DNA of 64,000 nucleotides from Arthrobacter psychrolactophilus (GTDB lineage Bacteria; Actinomycetota; Actinomycetes; Actinomycetales; Micrococcaceae), in contig NZ_QJVC01000001.1 of assembly GCF_003219795.1 (NCBI RefSeq), positions 310,001 through 374,000 of the forward strand, read 5' to 3'. The notes beneath the pieces are model-generated. The model ran no database searches. It was not told the origin of the DNA and saw nothing but the letters and a program-made list of their open reading frames with translations. The translations under genes and the position numbers were made by a program. Below are positions 8,752 to 18,067 of this stretch, one piece after another; the stretch's first letter is position 1; the number at the start of each line of letters is the position of its first letter.

Positions 8752-9294
8752 TTACTGGGTTGAAGCCCGACGCCGGACACTCACGACCCAGCCAATCGTC
8801 GCCACCCCGAGGGCTAGGAGGACAAACGCCTCACCGGGGAAGTCAAAGACCCGCAAGGCAATGGCCGCGACCAGGTAGGGCAGTGCTGCACACTTTAGCG
8901 GGGTGTGCTTCAGGCGGCTACCCCAGGCAAAGAGCATGAGGGCAAAGAACAAGCTCAGCTCAAAGCGAGCCGACCACTCGACAAAGAAAAACATCGCCCC
9001 GACAATCACCAAAACGCCTGCCGCCGAGATGCTTTGCCGGCGAGCCTCGGTGCCCTTCGTGAAGGACAGCGGCAGCCACAGGAGTGCGGCGCAGATCGCC
9101 GGGAGCAGCGGCGTCAGGAAGAATACGGGAGCACTGATCGTCGCGGGGTCGCCCGCGCCAAGGAACAACATGAGTGCCGAGAGGAGGGCGCCGAGGCCTG
9201 CCGTCAGGAAGACCAGCCCATTCACGGCCGGGGCTTCCTCGACGGCAATAGCGGTTTCGGCGGCTTCAGCCCGGAGTGAGTGGTGATTCTTCAT
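8752..9294 (-). CDS. Small multipass membrane protein, function unknown
   Basis: A 180-residue protein with a charged, Glu/Ala-rich N-terminus and about six hydrophobic segments (GLVFLTAGLGALLSALMLFL; APVFFLTPLLPAICAALLWL; SAAGVLVIVGAMFFFVEW; LSLFFALMLFAWG; ALPYLVAAIALRVF; EAFVLLALGVATIGWVVSV), ending in a basic tail. I do not recognise the family. It precedes the SDR gene on the same strand and could contribute to the same lipid or redox function, but that is only inferred from adjacency. Confidence 0.75.
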   Translation of the reverse strand: MKNHHSLRAEAAETAIAVEEAPAVNGLVFLTAGLGALLSALMLFLGAGDPATISAPVFFLTPLLPAICAALLWLPLSFTKGTEARRQSISAAGVLVIVGAMFFFVEWSARFELSLFFALMLFAWGSRLKHTPLKCAALPYLVAAIALRVFDFPGEAFVLLALGVATIGWVVSVRRRASTQ

Positions 9295-9329
9295 TCCCCC
9301 ATCCTCCCAGCTTAAAGCGGCGCCGAATT

Positions 9330-10118
9330 TCAGTTCAAGGTGCGGGTGCCCTCCGGCAGTGAGCCGTTATTGAGCAGTGCGGTGGCGGCGTCGGCCAACG
9401 CCGTCAGGGCCACGCGCTGGGTCCACGGACCATAGGAGATGCGGGCCACCCCCAGCTCCTGAAGTCTGGCGGGGGAGAGTGATCCTGGGACATTGATGAC
9501 GCTGACCTTGCCGTGCCCGATGCCGGCCACGAGCGCCTGCACGGTGGATTCGTCGAGTTTGCCGGGCACGAAGATGCAGGAGGCACCGACCTCCAGGTAG
9601 GCGCGGCCGCGTTCGATGGCGGCCTCGAGGACCTCGCGCGGGTCGTGGTCGGCACCCAGAACGAATGCATCAGTACGGGCATTGAGGACAAAATCGATGC
9701 CCTCCGCAGTTCCTGCGTCCGCGGCAGCCTTCATCTGCGCAACGGCCTGTGCCAGTGGGCGCATCTGGTCCTCGATATTGGCCCCCACGATGCCAACGCC
9801 AATGGCTCGACGGACGGTCTCGCCCGGGTTTCCGTAGCCGCGGTCCAGATCAGCGGTGACAGGGAGATCAGTTGCTGCCGCGATACGGCCCACGGCGTCC
9901 AGCATGGTGGCCAGCGGGATGTGCTCGCCGTCTGCGTAGCCAAAAGATGCGGCAATGGAGTGTCCGGCCGTGGCCAGGGCTTGGGTTCCGGGGAGATCGG
10001 AGATGACCTTGGCCGTGATGGCATCCCAGACATTGACCAACTGCAGAATGTCCGGGGCTTGATGGAGGCGGAGTAGCTCGGTGGCCTTGGACGCGGTGTT
10101 TTCCGGTGTGGGGTTCAT
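9330..10118 (-). CDS. Isocitrate lyase/PEP mutase family protein
   Basis: A 262-residue protein of the PEP mutase/isocitrate lyase superfamily (oxaloacetate decarboxylase-like subgroup). The TIM-barrel signature elements are present: NVWDAITAKV near the N-terminus, PVTADLDRGYGNPGETVRRAI with metal-binding Asp residues, GANIEDQM with the Glu ligand, FVLNARTDAF, and C-terminal NVPGSLSPARLQELGVARISYGPW. The expected isocitrate-lyase KKCGH signature is not seen. The ATG at 10118 is preferred; a TTG at 10160 would add 14 residues into the divergent promoter. The substrate is probably a 2-oxo- or 2-hydroxy-dicarboxylate. Confidence 0.87.
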   Translation of the reverse strand: MNPTPENTASKATELLRLHQAPDILQLVNVWDAITAKVISDLPGTQALATAGHSIAASFGYADGEHIPLATMLDAVGRIAAATDLPVTADLDRGYGNPGETVRRAIGVGIVGANIEDQMRPLAQAVAQMKAAADAGTAEGIDFVLNARTDAFVLGADHDPREVLEAAIERGRAYLEVGASCIFVPGKLDESTVQALVAGIGHGKVSVINVPGSLSPARLQELGVARISYGPWTQRVALTALADAATALLNNGSLPEGTRTLN

Positions 10119-10189
10119 GGTTTCAGCGTAGCCCCGGCCCGGCCACAAGTCACCGGTCAACTAAGCGGCAAGGCAATGGCGGACAGGAC

Positions 10190-10202
10190 TAGTGTTGGGA
10201 CA
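10190..10202 (+). promoter_or_regulatory. Leaderless -10 element for the MFS gene
   Basis: TAGTGT at 10190-10195 followed by 7 bases and the GTG at 10203. It supports the GTG over an ATG at 10176, which would lie upstream of the transcription start. Confidence 0.5.
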
Positions 10203-11402
10203 GTGAGTAAAACAGCTGAACCCGGAGACTTCAATCTGTGGTCCATCGCCGTTCCGGCATTTGGCCCATCCCTGTTGTTTGGCATTGGTGAGGGCGCCAT
10301 CTTGCCGGTCATCCCGCTCAGCGCCCGAGACATGGGCTCATCCCTGGCCGGAGCCGCACTCGTCGTGGCCTTGATCGGCATTGGCTCCTTGATCAGCAAC
10401 ATCCCCGCATCTATCGTGACGGCCAAATTTGGTGAGCGTATTGGCATGCTGGGCGCCTCCGCGCTGAGCCTGATCGCCATGTTGATCTGCGTTTTTTCTC
10501 AGGAGCTCTGGACATTCGGGGTTGGTGTCTTCCTTATCGGTGTCGCCTCGGCCGTGTTCCATCTGGCCCGCCAAAGCTACCTGACCGAGGCGGTCCCGCC
10601 GTTCATGCGAGCCCGCGCCATGTCAACGCTGGGCGGGGTGGGACGCATCGGGCTCTTTGCCGGGCCGTTCATCGGCGCCCTGCTCATCCACCTCGTGGGG
10701 CTCACTGGTGCGTACTGGGTTGCCGCGCTCGCCGTCGCGGCCGCGGGTGCCGTGGCCTGGGGTCTGCCCGATCTGGTCAACGCCGATGGCCCCGCGCCGC
10801 AAGGGCCCAAGATCACCGTTGCGTCCTTGCTGGCCGGTCACCGGAAGGTGTTCCTGACGGTGGGCATTGGGGTGCTGCTGGTCAGCTCCGTACGATCCTC
10901 GCGCCAGGTGGTCGTGCCGCTGTGGGCCGACAACCTCGGCCTCAACCCGGCCGTGACATCCCTGATCTATGGGCTCTCCGGCGCCATCGACATGCTGGTG
11001 TTTTACCCGGCAGGCAAGGTCATGGATAAGAAGGGGCGTAGCGCCGTAGCCATCCCCTCGATGGTGCTCATGGGGATCTCGCTCCTGCTGATGCCACTTA
11101 CCACAGGGGCCGTCTCGCTCCTGCTCGTCGCCCTGCTGATCGGCTTCGGCAATGGCATTGGTTCCGGGCTCATCATGACCCTGGGCGCCGATTATTCGCC
11201 GCGCCACGGCAGGGCGCAGTTCCTGGGGATCTGGCGGTTCCTTGCAGACACGGGCGGCTCCAGCGGGCCCGCGATCCTAGCGGGGCTCACGGCCGCCGTG
11301 ACCCTGCCGTTTGGCATCGCCGCGACGGGACTATTAGGGCTGGGAGCCGCGGCTGTTTTGGGGTATTCCCTTCCCCGCAACACAGTGAGCGGGCGAGACT
11401 AA
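10203..11402 (+). CDS. MFS transporter
   Basis: A 399-residue major facilitator superfamily protein with about 12 hydrophobic segments and no soluble domains. The loop after TM2 reads PASIVTAKFGERIGMLGASAL (motif A-like), and the cytoplasmic loop between TM8 and TM9 is YPAGKVMDKKGRSAVAIPSM, a clear motif-A repeat (G-x3-D-x-x-G-R). Probably a proton-driven drug or metabolite exporter; the substrate is unknown. I chose the GTG at 10203 because of the upstream leaderless -10. It is divergent from the PEP-mutase-like gene and its stop overlaps that of the convergent PAP2 gene. Confidence 0.9.
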   Translation: MSKTAEPGDFNLWSIAVPAFGPSLLFGIGEGAILPVIPLSARDMGSSLAGAALVVALIGIGSLISNIPASIVTAKFGERIGMLGASALSLIAMLICVFSQELWTFGVGVFLIGVASAVFHLARQSYLTEAVPPFMRARAMSTLGGVGRIGLFAGPFIGALLIHLVGLTGAYWVAALAVAAAGAVAWGLPDLVNADGPAPQGPKITVASLLAGHRKVFLTVGIGVLLVSSVRSSRQVVVPLWADNLGLNPAVTSLIYGLSGAIDMLVFYPAGKVMDKKGRSAVAIPSMVLMGISLLLMPLTTGAVSLLLVALLIGFGNGIGSGLIMTLGADYSPRHGRAQFLGIWRFLADTGGSSGPAILAGLTAAVTLPFGIAATGLLGLGAAAVLGYSLPRNTVSGRD

Positions 11403-12301
11403 CGCCCGTTCCGCCGTCGTACTGGCAAGGTCAGCAGCAGCGTACTGGCAAAGGTCAGGCCGTAGCCAACCATGACAATCTGGCCCACACCCACGAGGAA
11501 GAAGCTCGTGGTGCTACCGCTTTCCGTGCCCATGACCGAGCGGTAAATGAGGGCGGCCGCGACTCCCGCGAGGACCGTCAGGAGCCCCGTCAGTACGGTC
11601 CAGCCGCGGGCCGAGGCCCAGTGTTCGGCCGAGCCGAGCCACACATTCCAGGCGGGGCCGCTGCGCATGACCAGAAGCGCGGCCAGGGCCGTCCAGAACG
11701 CGACGACGAAGAACGCCGCCACGACGTCGGCCGGGCGATGCCACTGGTTGATAAGGGTCGAGATGCCGGCCATGATGGCGTAGCTGCCGCCCACAAAAGC
11801 CGCGGCGGGGCGCCAGCGCGGGGAGACCACCAGGAACACGGCCGCCGCGGCGCTGGCGGCGAGCGTGCTGTGCCCGGACGGCAGCGAATTTAACGTCAGA
11901 GTGTTGACGCCGAGGTCGGGACGGTCGGGCAGGAACGCCTTGATGAGCTGCGTGGACAGGTTCGCGCCCGCCATGGCCACGATCGCGATCCCCGCAGCCT
12001 TCCACCGCCGCCGCGCCAGGGTCACGAACAACACCACGAGCGTTGCGATCACGACCGAGGTGAGCGGCAAGAGATCGAGCATCTGTGCGGTTTGCGCGCC
12101 GATGCGTTCCCGGGCCACCGCGGCCTCCACGAGGGCGGATTCGTCGATGAATTGTCCCGTGGTGGTTTTGACAAAGAAACGGTAGCTCAGGATTAACCCG
12201 GCCAAACTGATGAGCGCGGCGGTCAGGAACGGCCAAGCGGCGACGCGCGCGCCAGTGCGGCCCGGCAGGCCTGGACGGGGGGATGCGGCGTGGGTATTCA
12301 T
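11399..12301 (-). CDS. PAP2 family membrane phosphatase
   Basis: A 300-residue integral membrane phosphatase of the PAP2/haloperoxidase superfamily. The three catalytic blocks are visible: KAFLPDRPD (K-x6-RP), SLPSGHSTLAA (PSGH) and STLINQWHRPADVVAAF (S-x6-HR-x3-D; the usual leading SR is ST here). Five or six transmembrane helices surround them. The first helix is followed by a periplasmic loop and further helices lie beyond the catalytic core. Likely substrates are lipid phosphates such as undecaprenyl diphosphate or phosphatidate. Its stop codon overlaps that of the convergent MFS gene. Confidence 0.9.
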   Translation of the reverse strand: MNTHAASPRPGLPGRTGARVAAWPFLTAALISLAGLILSYRFFVKTTTGQFIDESALVEAAVARERIGAQTAQMLDLLPLTSVVIATLVVLFVTLARRRWKAAGIAIVAMAGANLSTQLIKAFLPDRPDLGVNTLTLNSLPSGHSTLAASAAAAVFLVVSPRWRPAAAFVGGSYAIMAGISTLINQWHRPADVVAAFFVVAFWTALAALLVMRSGPAWNVWLGSAEHWASARGWTVLTGLLTVLAGVAAALIYRSVMGTESGSTTSFFLVGVGQIVMVGYGLTFASTLLLTLPVRRRNGR

Positions 12302-12348
12302 CGCTTCTAGGTTCCCACAGTTTCATGGGAGCTTGCTGACGTTGGGGA

Positions 12349-12360
12349 TACAGTGAAGGC
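12349..12360 (+). promoter_or_regulatory. Leaderless -10 element for menC
   Basis: TACAGT at 12349-12354 lies 6 bases before the menC ATG at 12361. No ribosome-binding site is visible, so a leaderless menC transcript is likely. Confidence 0.5.
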
Positions 12361-13398
12361 ATGGTTGCTCTTCCAACGCTTGAGACCTTGATCGCCTCCG
12401 CCCACGTGGTGTCCCTGCCGATGCGGGTCAAATTCCGGGGTGTCGTGAGCCGGGAGGTGATGGTTTTTGCAGGCCCCGCCGGGTGGAGTGAGTTTTCTCC
12501 TTTTGTGGAGTACGACGACGAGGAATCCTCGCGCTGGTTAGCGTCGGCTATCGAGGCTGGCTGGGTGGGATACCCCGCCGCTGTGCGTTCCACCATTCCC
12601 GTCAACGCGACTGTCCCGGCGGTATCTGCCGCCGAGGTGCCCGATGTTTTAGCCTCCTTTGATGCGGTGCACACCGTGAAAATCAAGGTGGCCGAGGCCG
12701 GTCAATCGCTGGCCGAGGACGCCGCCCGCGTGGGGGCCGTGCGGCATGTACTGCCCGAGGCGAAGATCCGTATCGATGCCAACGGCGGCTGGAGCGTGCC
12801 GCAGGCCGTCACGGCGCTGCGCATGCTCAATGTCTTTGGGCTGGAATATGCCGAACAGCCCGTGGCGAGCATTGCCGAGCTCGCGGCGGTGCGGGCGGCG
12901 CTGCAGGGCTCCGTGCTCATCGCGGCCGATGAAAGCGTCCGCAAGGCCACTGACCCCCTCGCCGTGGCCCGCGCGGGAGCCGCCGATCTGATCATCGTCA
13001 AGGCCGCGCCGCTCGGGGGAGTCCGGCGGGCACTGGAGATTGTCGCCGAGGCTGGACTTCCCGCCGTCGTGAGTTCCGCCCTGGATTCCTCGGTGGGCAT
13101 CCGCACGGGGCTGGGCCTGGCCGCCGCGCTGCCGGAGCTGCCGTACGCCTGCGGGCTCGGCACGGTCTCGCTCATGGCCGGCGATGTCGCGTCCCCGAGC
13201 CTCGTGGCCGTGGGTGGGGGCATGGAGCTGCGCGAGGTGGTGGGCGATCCGGAACTGCTGGAACGCTTCGCCGCCCCGGCCGAACGCCAGCAGTGGTGGC
13301 TCGAGCGGCTCCGGCGCTGCCACGCCCTCCTCGCCACCCCTAACCCTGCGCCACCCAGCGAAAACGGCGGGAGCGGCGCGGGTGCGCGGGGTCGATAG
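12361..13398 (+). CDS. menC: o-Succinylbenzoate synthase
   Basis: A 345-residue enolase-superfamily enzyme that dehydrates SHCHC to o-succinylbenzoate in menaquinone biosynthesis. Catalytic elements in order: Lys pair in TVKIKVAE, metal ligands Asp in RIDANGGW, Glu in YAEQPV and Asp in IAADESVRK, and the second-side Lys in DLIIVKAAPLGG. The C-terminal tail (about 20 residues, Pro/Gly/Arg) is low complexity. It is followed by menD after 9 bases. The two enzymes act two steps apart in the same pathway, which supports the assignment over other enolase-family racemases. Confidence 0.95.
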   Translation: MVALPTLETLIASAHVVSLPMRVKFRGVVSREVMVFAGPAGWSEFSPFVEYDDEESSRWLASAIEAGWVGYPAAVRSTIPVNATVPAVSAAEVPDVLASFDAVHTVKIKVAEAGQSLAEDAARVGAVRHVLPEAKIRIDANGGWSVPQAVTALRMLNVFGLEYAEQPVASIAELAAVRAALQGSVLIAADESVRKATDPLAVARAGAADLIIVKAAPLGGVRRALEIVAEAGLPAVVSSALDSSVGIRTGLGLAAALPELPYACGLGTVSLMAGDVASPSLVAVGGGMELREVVGDPELLERFAAPAERQQWWLERLRRCHALLATPNPAPPSENGGSGAGARGR

Positions 13399-13407
13399 AG
13401 TAGATGC
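13396..13407 (+). promoter_or_regulatory. Leaderless -10 element for menD
   Basis: TAGAGT at 13396-13401, overlapping the menC stop, is followed by 6 bases and the menD GTG at 13408. It would allow menD to be transcribed separately from menC. Confidence 0.5.
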
Positions 13408-15156
13408 GTGACTTTACTTAGCTCCATGGATGCCGCCCGATACGCCCTCGACGCCCTCGAACACGCAGGGCTCGCCCATGTTGTCGTGGCGCCCGGCTCC
13501 CGCAGCGCCCCGCTCGTGTACGCCCTGGCCGAGGCGGAGGCCGACGCCCGGATCACCACGCATGTGCGCGTGGACGAACGCGTGGCCGGCTTTACAGCGC
13601 TCGGCCTGGCCCTGGGCTCGGGCCTTCCCGCCGCGGTCGTGACCACCTCCGGCACGGCCGTGGGGAATCTCCTGCCGGCCGTCATGGAGGCCAATCACAG
13701 CGGCACGCCCCTGCTGGTGCTGTCCGCGGACCGCCCCGAGGAGTTGCGCGGCACGGGCGCCAATCAGACCACGCAACAGCTGGATCTCTTCGGCGAGCAC
13801 GTGCGATTTGCCACGGACGTCCCCGCCGGCGAGGATCCCCGCGGCGCCATTTCCACGGCCCTCAACGCTGCCATGGGTCGACTCGAGGGCATCCCGGCCG
13901 GCCCCGTGCAGGTCAATCTGGCGTTCCGCGACCCCCTGACGCCCGCCCTCGACGGCTCCGAGTGGGAACGCCTCCTGCCGCAGATCGAGGCTCCCGCGTC
14001 GTTAATGGTCGACGCCGGAACCCCCCTCGGCGACACCGCCACCCCCGCCGCGTCCCCCAGCTCCGCGACGGACGCCACGGTGGTGCTGCCCGCGAGCAGC
14101 CACCGCACCGTTGTGGTGGCAGGGCACGGCGCGGGCCCCGAGGCAGAATACTTTGCCCGGCTCCTCGGCCTGCCATTGCTGGCCGAGCCATCCTCCAACG
14201 CCCGCTTCGGCCCGAATGCGATTGGCCCGTACCGCCTGCTCGTGGAGCGGTTCGGTCCCGAGAGCGCCCAGCCCATCGAACGCGTCGTGCTCTTCGGCCG
14301 GCCCACGCTCTCGCGCCAGATCAGTAAGCTCCTGGCCGACACGACGCTCGAACGCGCACTGTTCCTGCCCGCACCGGTGTCGTGGTTTGAGCCCGGCCAC
14401 CGCACGGAATTGATCCTGACGCAATGGGATCAGCTCGTGGGCTTTGCCGGGACGGGCCCCGAGGGGTGGCTGGAAGCATGGCAGGCAGCCGCCGCGTCGG
14501 CCGAGTCGTCGCTGGCCGCCGTCATCGCGGAGCAGGCGCCTCCGAGCGGTGCGGGCCTGAGCGGCATCGAGGTGGCCCGCTCGGTGTGGGCGCGGGCGCA
14601 GCAGGACGCCGGCAGCAATCTCATGCTCGGCTCCTCCAACCCGGTCCGCGACGTCGACCTGGCGGGCACCCCCACGGCGGCCAGCAATGTCACGAGCTTC
14701 GCCAATCGCGGGCTGGCGGGCATCGATGGCACGATCGCCACGGCGAGCGGTATCTCCCTGGCCACGGGTGCGCCAACGCGCGTGCTCCTGGGCGATGTGA
14801 CCTTCCTGCACGATTCCGGAGCCCTCAACATTGGCCCGCTCGAACGCCAACCTCAGCTGCAGATCATCGTGCTCAACGACGGTGGCGGCGGCATCTTCTC
14901 CGTCTTGGAGCACGGAACACTAGCGAAGGCTGCGAACTATACGGCCGCCGTCGAACGTTTCTTTGGCACCCCGCACACCGTCAAGCTGGCGGCATTGGCG
15001 GCCGCCTACGGCTGGGACCATGTCCTGGTCAGTACGACGGCGGAACTCACCTCCGCGCTGGCCTCACCGGTGCGGGGGCGCAGCGTGATCGAAGTGCGCG
15101 CGAGCCGTGAGGGACTGCGCGAACTCCACCTGAGTATCGCGGCGGCACTTAAATAA
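13408..15156 (+). CDS. menD: SEPHCHC synthase
   Basis: A 582-residue thiamine-diphosphate enzyme that joins isochorismate and 2-oxoglutarate in menaquinone synthesis. The N-terminal domain has LAHVVVAPGSRSAPLVYAL and TTSGTAVGNLLPAVMEA. The C-terminal TPP domain has LLGDVTFLHDSGALNIGPL and the metal-binding stretch IIVLNDGGGGIFSVLEHG. The length matches MenD. A GTG start is used, 6 bases after a -10 hexamer, consistent with a leaderless transcript. The ~40-residue segment about residues 205-235 is rich in Ala/Ser/Thr and looks like a linker insertion. A strong hairpin terminator follows directly. Confidence 0.96.
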   Translation: MTLLSSMDAARYALDALEHAGLAHVVVAPGSRSAPLVYALAEAEADARITTHVRVDERVAGFTALGLALGSGLPAAVVTTSGTAVGNLLPAVMEANHSGTPLLVLSADRPEELRGTGANQTTQQLDLFGEHVRFATDVPAGEDPRGAISTALNAAMGRLEGIPAGPVQVNLAFRDPLTPALDGSEWERLLPQIEAPASLMVDAGTPLGDTATPAASPSSATDATVVLPASSHRTVVVAGHGAGPEAEYFARLLGLPLLAEPSSNARFGPNAIGPYRLLVERFGPESAQPIERVVLFGRPTLSRQISKLLADTTLERALFLPAPVSWFEPGHRTELILTQWDQLVGFAGTGPEGWLEAWQAAAASAESSLAAVIAEQAPPSGAGLSGIEVARSVWARAQQDAGSNLMLGSSNPVRDVDLAGTPTAASNVTSFANRGLAGIDGTIATASGISLATGAPTRVLLGDVTFLHDSGALNIGPLERQPQLQIIVLNDGGGGIFSVLEHGTLAKAANYTAAVERFFGTPHTVKLAALAAAYGWDHVLVSTTAELTSALASPVRGRSVIEVRASREGLRELHLSIAAALK

Positions 15157-15188
15157 CTAACCCGGGCCCTTGCGGACCCGGGTTAGTT
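15155..15188. terminator. 12-bp perfect hairpin, bidirectional terminator
   Basis: AACTAACCCGGG at 15155-15166 pairs perfectly with CCCGGGTTAGTT at 15177-15188 around a 10-base loop. It lies between the convergent menD and amino-acid ABC operons and starts inside the menD stop codon. There is no long T-run, but it can serve both strands. Confidence 0.8.
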
Positions 15189-15206
15189 GCGAAAGCCTGA
15201 AGCGCG

Positions 15207-15977
15207 CTAGAGGACGCGGCTGAGGAACTCCTTGGTGCGGTGGTGTTGCGGGTTGGAGATGATCTCGCGCGGGGGACCGCTTTCCACGACGACACCGCCA
15301 TCCATGAACGTCAAGGTGTCGCCAACCTCGCGGGCAAAGCCAATCTCGTGGGTCACCACGATCATGGTCATGCCCGACTTGGCCAGGTTCTTCATGACCT
15401 CCAGGACGTCGCCCACGAGTTCGGGGTCAAGGGCGGAGGTGGGCTCATCGAAGAGCATCAACTCCGGTTCCATGGCCAAGGCTCGCGCAATGGCGACGCG
15501 CTGCTGCTGACCGCCGGAGAGCTGTGATGGGTAGAAGTCGGCGCGATCGGACAGGCCCACCATTTCCAACAGCTCGAGAGCTTTCAGCTTCGCGGCCGCC
15601 TTGGATTGGCGCTTGACCTGTGTGGGTGCCTCGATGACGTTTTGCAGCGCCGTCTTGTGCGGGAACAGGTTAAAGCGCTGGAACACCATGCCGATTTCGC
15701 GACGCTGGGCCGCGATGGACTTTGTGTTGAGATCGTGCAGCTTGCCGTTGACCTCTTTGAAACCAATGAGGTCGTCGTGGACGTAAATCCGGCCGGCGCT
15801 GATGGTTTCCAGCAGGTTGATGCAGCGCAGGAGCGTCGACTTACCGGAACCCGAGGGGCCGATGATGACGGAGACCTCTCCCGGCTTGACGGTCATGTCG
15901 ATGCCCTTGAGCACGTGGTGGTCACCAAAGAACTTATGAACGCCCTGAATCGTGACGAGTGGCTTGTCTTCAGTCAT
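15207..15977 (-). CDS. Polar amino-acid ABC importer, ATP-binding subunit
   Basis: A 256-residue ATPase of the GlnQ/HisP class. Walker A is [11 protein letters not shown], the signature [15 protein letters not shown], Walker [15 protein letters not shown], and the switch histidine lies in VVTHE. It energises uptake of an amino acid together with the permease and binding protein encoded upstream on the same strand. The start overlaps the permease stop by one base (TAATG). The operon is embedded among menaquinone genes without an obvious functional link. Confidence 0.95.
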   Translation of the reverse strand: MTEDKPLVTIQGVHKFFGDHHVLKGIDMTVKPGEVSVIIGPSGSGKSTLLRCINLLETISAGRIYVHDDLIGFKEVNGKLHDLNTKSIAAQRREIGMVFQRFNLFPHKTALQNVIEAPTQVKRQSKAAAKLKALELLEMVGLSDRADFYPSQLSGGQQQRVAIARALAMEPELMLFDEPTSALDPELVGDVLEVMKNLAKSGMTMIVVTHEIGFAREVGDTLTFMDGGVVVESGPPREIISNPQHHRTKEFLSRVL

Positions 15978-16948
15978 TACTTGCCACCTTCTGTGGTTCC
16001 GTTGGTGGTGTTCATGGGGTGCGCGTGTGCGGCAGCCGCGACCTCAGTGGCCTTGACGGGTGCCTTCATGACGTTGTCAACGCCCTTGCCGTAGTGCTTT
16101 TCAATGAAGTACTGGCCCACCATCAAAACGGAGGTGATGACCAGGTACCAAATAGCGGCAACGATCAATAAGGGGATCGGCAGGTACGTCCGGTTCGCTA
16201 GGGTGTTGCTGACGAACGTCAGATCCAAGGTGAACGGGATAGCCAACACCAAGGAGGTGGTCTTGAGCATGCCGATGGTTTCATTGCCCGTGGGCGGGAT
16301 GATGACGCGCATGGCCTGCGGCAAAATGATCCGCCACATGACCTTTGAACGACGCATACCCAGGGCCTCGGCGGCTTCCATCTGGCCGTTGTCGACAGAC
16401 TTCAGGCCGGCGCGGAAGATCTCCGCCAGGTAAGCGGACTCGTTTAAACCAAGACCCACAATGGCGCCAAAGGTTGCCGTGATGAGGGTGGAGGTGTCAA
16501 AGGAGAACCACTCCGGACCGAACGGAACCCCGAGGATGATCTTGGGGTACAGGGTTGAGACCAGACCCCAGAAGACCAACTGGGTGTAAACCGGGGTGCC
16601 GCGGAAGAACCATACCCAAACCCAGGAAACATACCTGAACAAGGGATTGTCCGATTGCCGCATGAACGCCAAAACGATGGCCAAGACAATCGCGATGATC
16701 ATCGAGGTGGCTGTCAGGATCAACGTCCAGCCAATGCCATTGATGATCAATACATCGAAGAGATACGTGCGGACAATGTCCCAGCGGAAGCGGGTGTTTG
16801 TCACCAAGCTTTGAATCATTAATGCCACCGCGATCAGAATGATCGCGGCGCCTATCCAGCGCCCGGGATGACGGACGGGAACTGCGTTAATCAGTTCCAC
16901 GCCGTCATGCCGGGCGGAGGCAGGAGCCTTAAGAGATGAACGGTTCAA
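15977..16948 (-). CDS. Polar amino-acid ABC importer, permease subunit
   Basis: A 323-residue inner-membrane permease of the His/Glu/Gln family. The cytoplasmic coupling (EAA) loop is [23 protein letters not shown]. About five to six transmembrane segments are visible, starting with [18 protein letters not shown] and [23 protein letters not shown]. The C-terminal 35 residues ([15 protein letters not shown]...) form a soluble tail beyond the last helix, longer than usual for the family. A single permease gene implies a homodimer. Four bases separate it from the upstream binding-protein gene. Confidence 0.93.
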   Translation of the reverse strand: MNRSSLKAPASARHDGVELINAVPVRHPGRWIGAAIILIAVALMIQSLVTNTRFRWDIVRTYLFDVLIINGIGWTLILTATSMIIAIVLAIVLAFMRQSDNPLFRYVSWVWVWFFRGTPVYTQLVFWGLVSTLYPKIILGVPFGPEWFSFDTSTLITATFGAIVGLGLNESAYLAEIFRAGLKSVDNGQMEAAEALGMRRSKVMWRIILPQAMRVIIPPTGNETIGMLKTTSLVLAIPFTLDLTFVSNTLANRTYLPIPLLIVAAIWYLVITSVLMVGQYFIEKHYGKGVDNVMKAPVKATEVAAAAHAHPMNTTNGTTEGGK

Positions 16949-16952
16949 GGTA

Positions 16953-17888
16953 TTAACCGACCGTCGGGTTCAGAACAGCCTTGGTGACGCCACCGCTGGA
17001 GTTGTTCCAGTTGTCGAGGATCTTCTTGTAGGTGCCATCTTCGATGAGCTTGTTCATGACCTTTTCGATGACCTGAGCGAAGGCGACGTCATCCTTGGCA
17101 ATGGCGATGCCCTGCTCGGCAGCGTCGTAGGTCTCGCCCAGGGTTTCCAGCTGATCGTTGGTCTTAGCCAGCGCGTTGTTGATGATGGGGGTGTCGGCGC
17201 TCATGGCGTCGATCGTGCCACCGACAAGGCGGGTGGTGACATCGGTCTGGTTCTCAAGAGAAATCACGTCGATGGGGGGCTTGCCGTCGGCAACACACTT
17301 GGCCGAACGATCCTTCACATCGGGATCTTCCTCGACGGTTCCGGTCTGCACGCCCACCTTCTTGCCACAGATGTCATCGAGGCTGAAGTTGTTCGGGTTG
17401 CCCTTCTGGACGGCCCACAGGATGCCGGCGTTGAAGTAGCTCACGAAGTTCACGGCCTTCGAACGCTCCGGGTTGATCGTGAAGGAGGAGATACCCAGAT
17501 CGTATTTGGCGCCAAGGCTCGGCAGGATCGAGGCAAACTTTGCGGTCTGCACATCGGCGGTCTTGCCGAGCGTGGCGGCAATGGCCTTAGCCAGGTCCAC
17601 GTCGTAGCCGATAGGGGTCTGGCCGTCCTTATCCAGGAACTCGGCCGGCTCGTATGAGGTGTCGGAACCAATGGACAGGCTTGGCTTGTCCTTGAGAGCT
17701 GCCGGAAGCAGGGCAATCAGCGCATCGTCCTTGGAAACCGTGGTGGGGTCAAACGTCACAGGCGCCGCGGCGCCGCCACTTGTGTCGGTGCCACCGTCCT
17801 GGGATGCAGTGGTGCAGCCTGTCAGAGCCAAAGCTGCGGCGGCGGCAACGGCGGCCAAGCGAATGGTCAGCCTCGATGAGATTTGCAT
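16953..17888 (-). CDS. Amino-acid ABC transporter substrate-binding lipoprotein
   Basis: A 311-residue extracytoplasmic solute-binding protein of family 3. A lipoprotein signal peptide is evident: basic start, hydrophobic AAVAAAAALAL core and the lipobox LTGC, followed by a Gly/Ser/Thr linker. The PBPb core starts at LSIGSDTSYEPAEFLDKDG and includes GYDVDLAKAIAATLG. The start at 17888 is supported by AAAGGGA six bases upstream; a longer reading would add 14 residues before the signal peptide. The ligand is probably glutamate, glutamine or another polar amino acid. A CRP-like box lies about 70-85 bases upstream. Confidence 0.94.
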   Translation of the reverse strand: MQISSRLTIRLAAVAAAAALALTGCTTASQDGGTDTSGGAAAPVTFDPTTVSKDDALIALLPAALKDKPSLSIGSDTSYEPAEFLDKDGQTPIGYDVDLAKAIAATLGKTADVQTAKFASILPSLGAKYDLGISSFTINPERSKAVNFVSYFNAGILWAVQKGNPNNFSLDDICGKKVGVQTGTVEEDPDVKDRSAKCVADGKPPIDVISLENQTDVTTRLVGGTIDAMSADTPIINNALAKTNDQLETLGETYDAAEQGIAIAKDDVAFAQVIEKVMNKLIEDGTYKKILDNWNNSSGGVTKAVLNPTVG

Positions 17889-17957
17889 GGTTATCCCTTT
17901 GTTTCTTGGAGCGCTTGATTCATGGGGCACTGTCTATAAACAACTAGTGTATATGGC

Positions 17958-17973
17958 TGTGATTTGCATCACG
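17958..17973. promoter_or_regulatory. CRP/GlxR-type operator
   Basis: TGTGATTTGCATCACG matches the CRP-family consensus TGTGA-N6-TCACA at nine of the ten consensus positions (final G instead of A). It lies 70 bases upstream of the amino-acid binding-protein start and 1.4 kb from menF. It suggests cAMP-receptor-type control of the amino-acid importer. The flanks are AT-rich, as expected for a promoter region. Confidence 0.55.
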
Positions 17974-18067
17974 GTAAACTACATTTGACTATTGAACAAC
18001 TTATTGGCCGCCTAGGCAAGGGATGCGCGGAGGAAGCTGTCCGGGATTCCGGACGATCCGAGGCGGT

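Noticed and set aside
13396-13407. Treating menC and menD as strictly one transcript
   Set aside because: The gap is only 9 bases, but a -10 hexamer correctly placed for a leaderless menD suggests a second promoter; both are possible, so I list the promoter separately.
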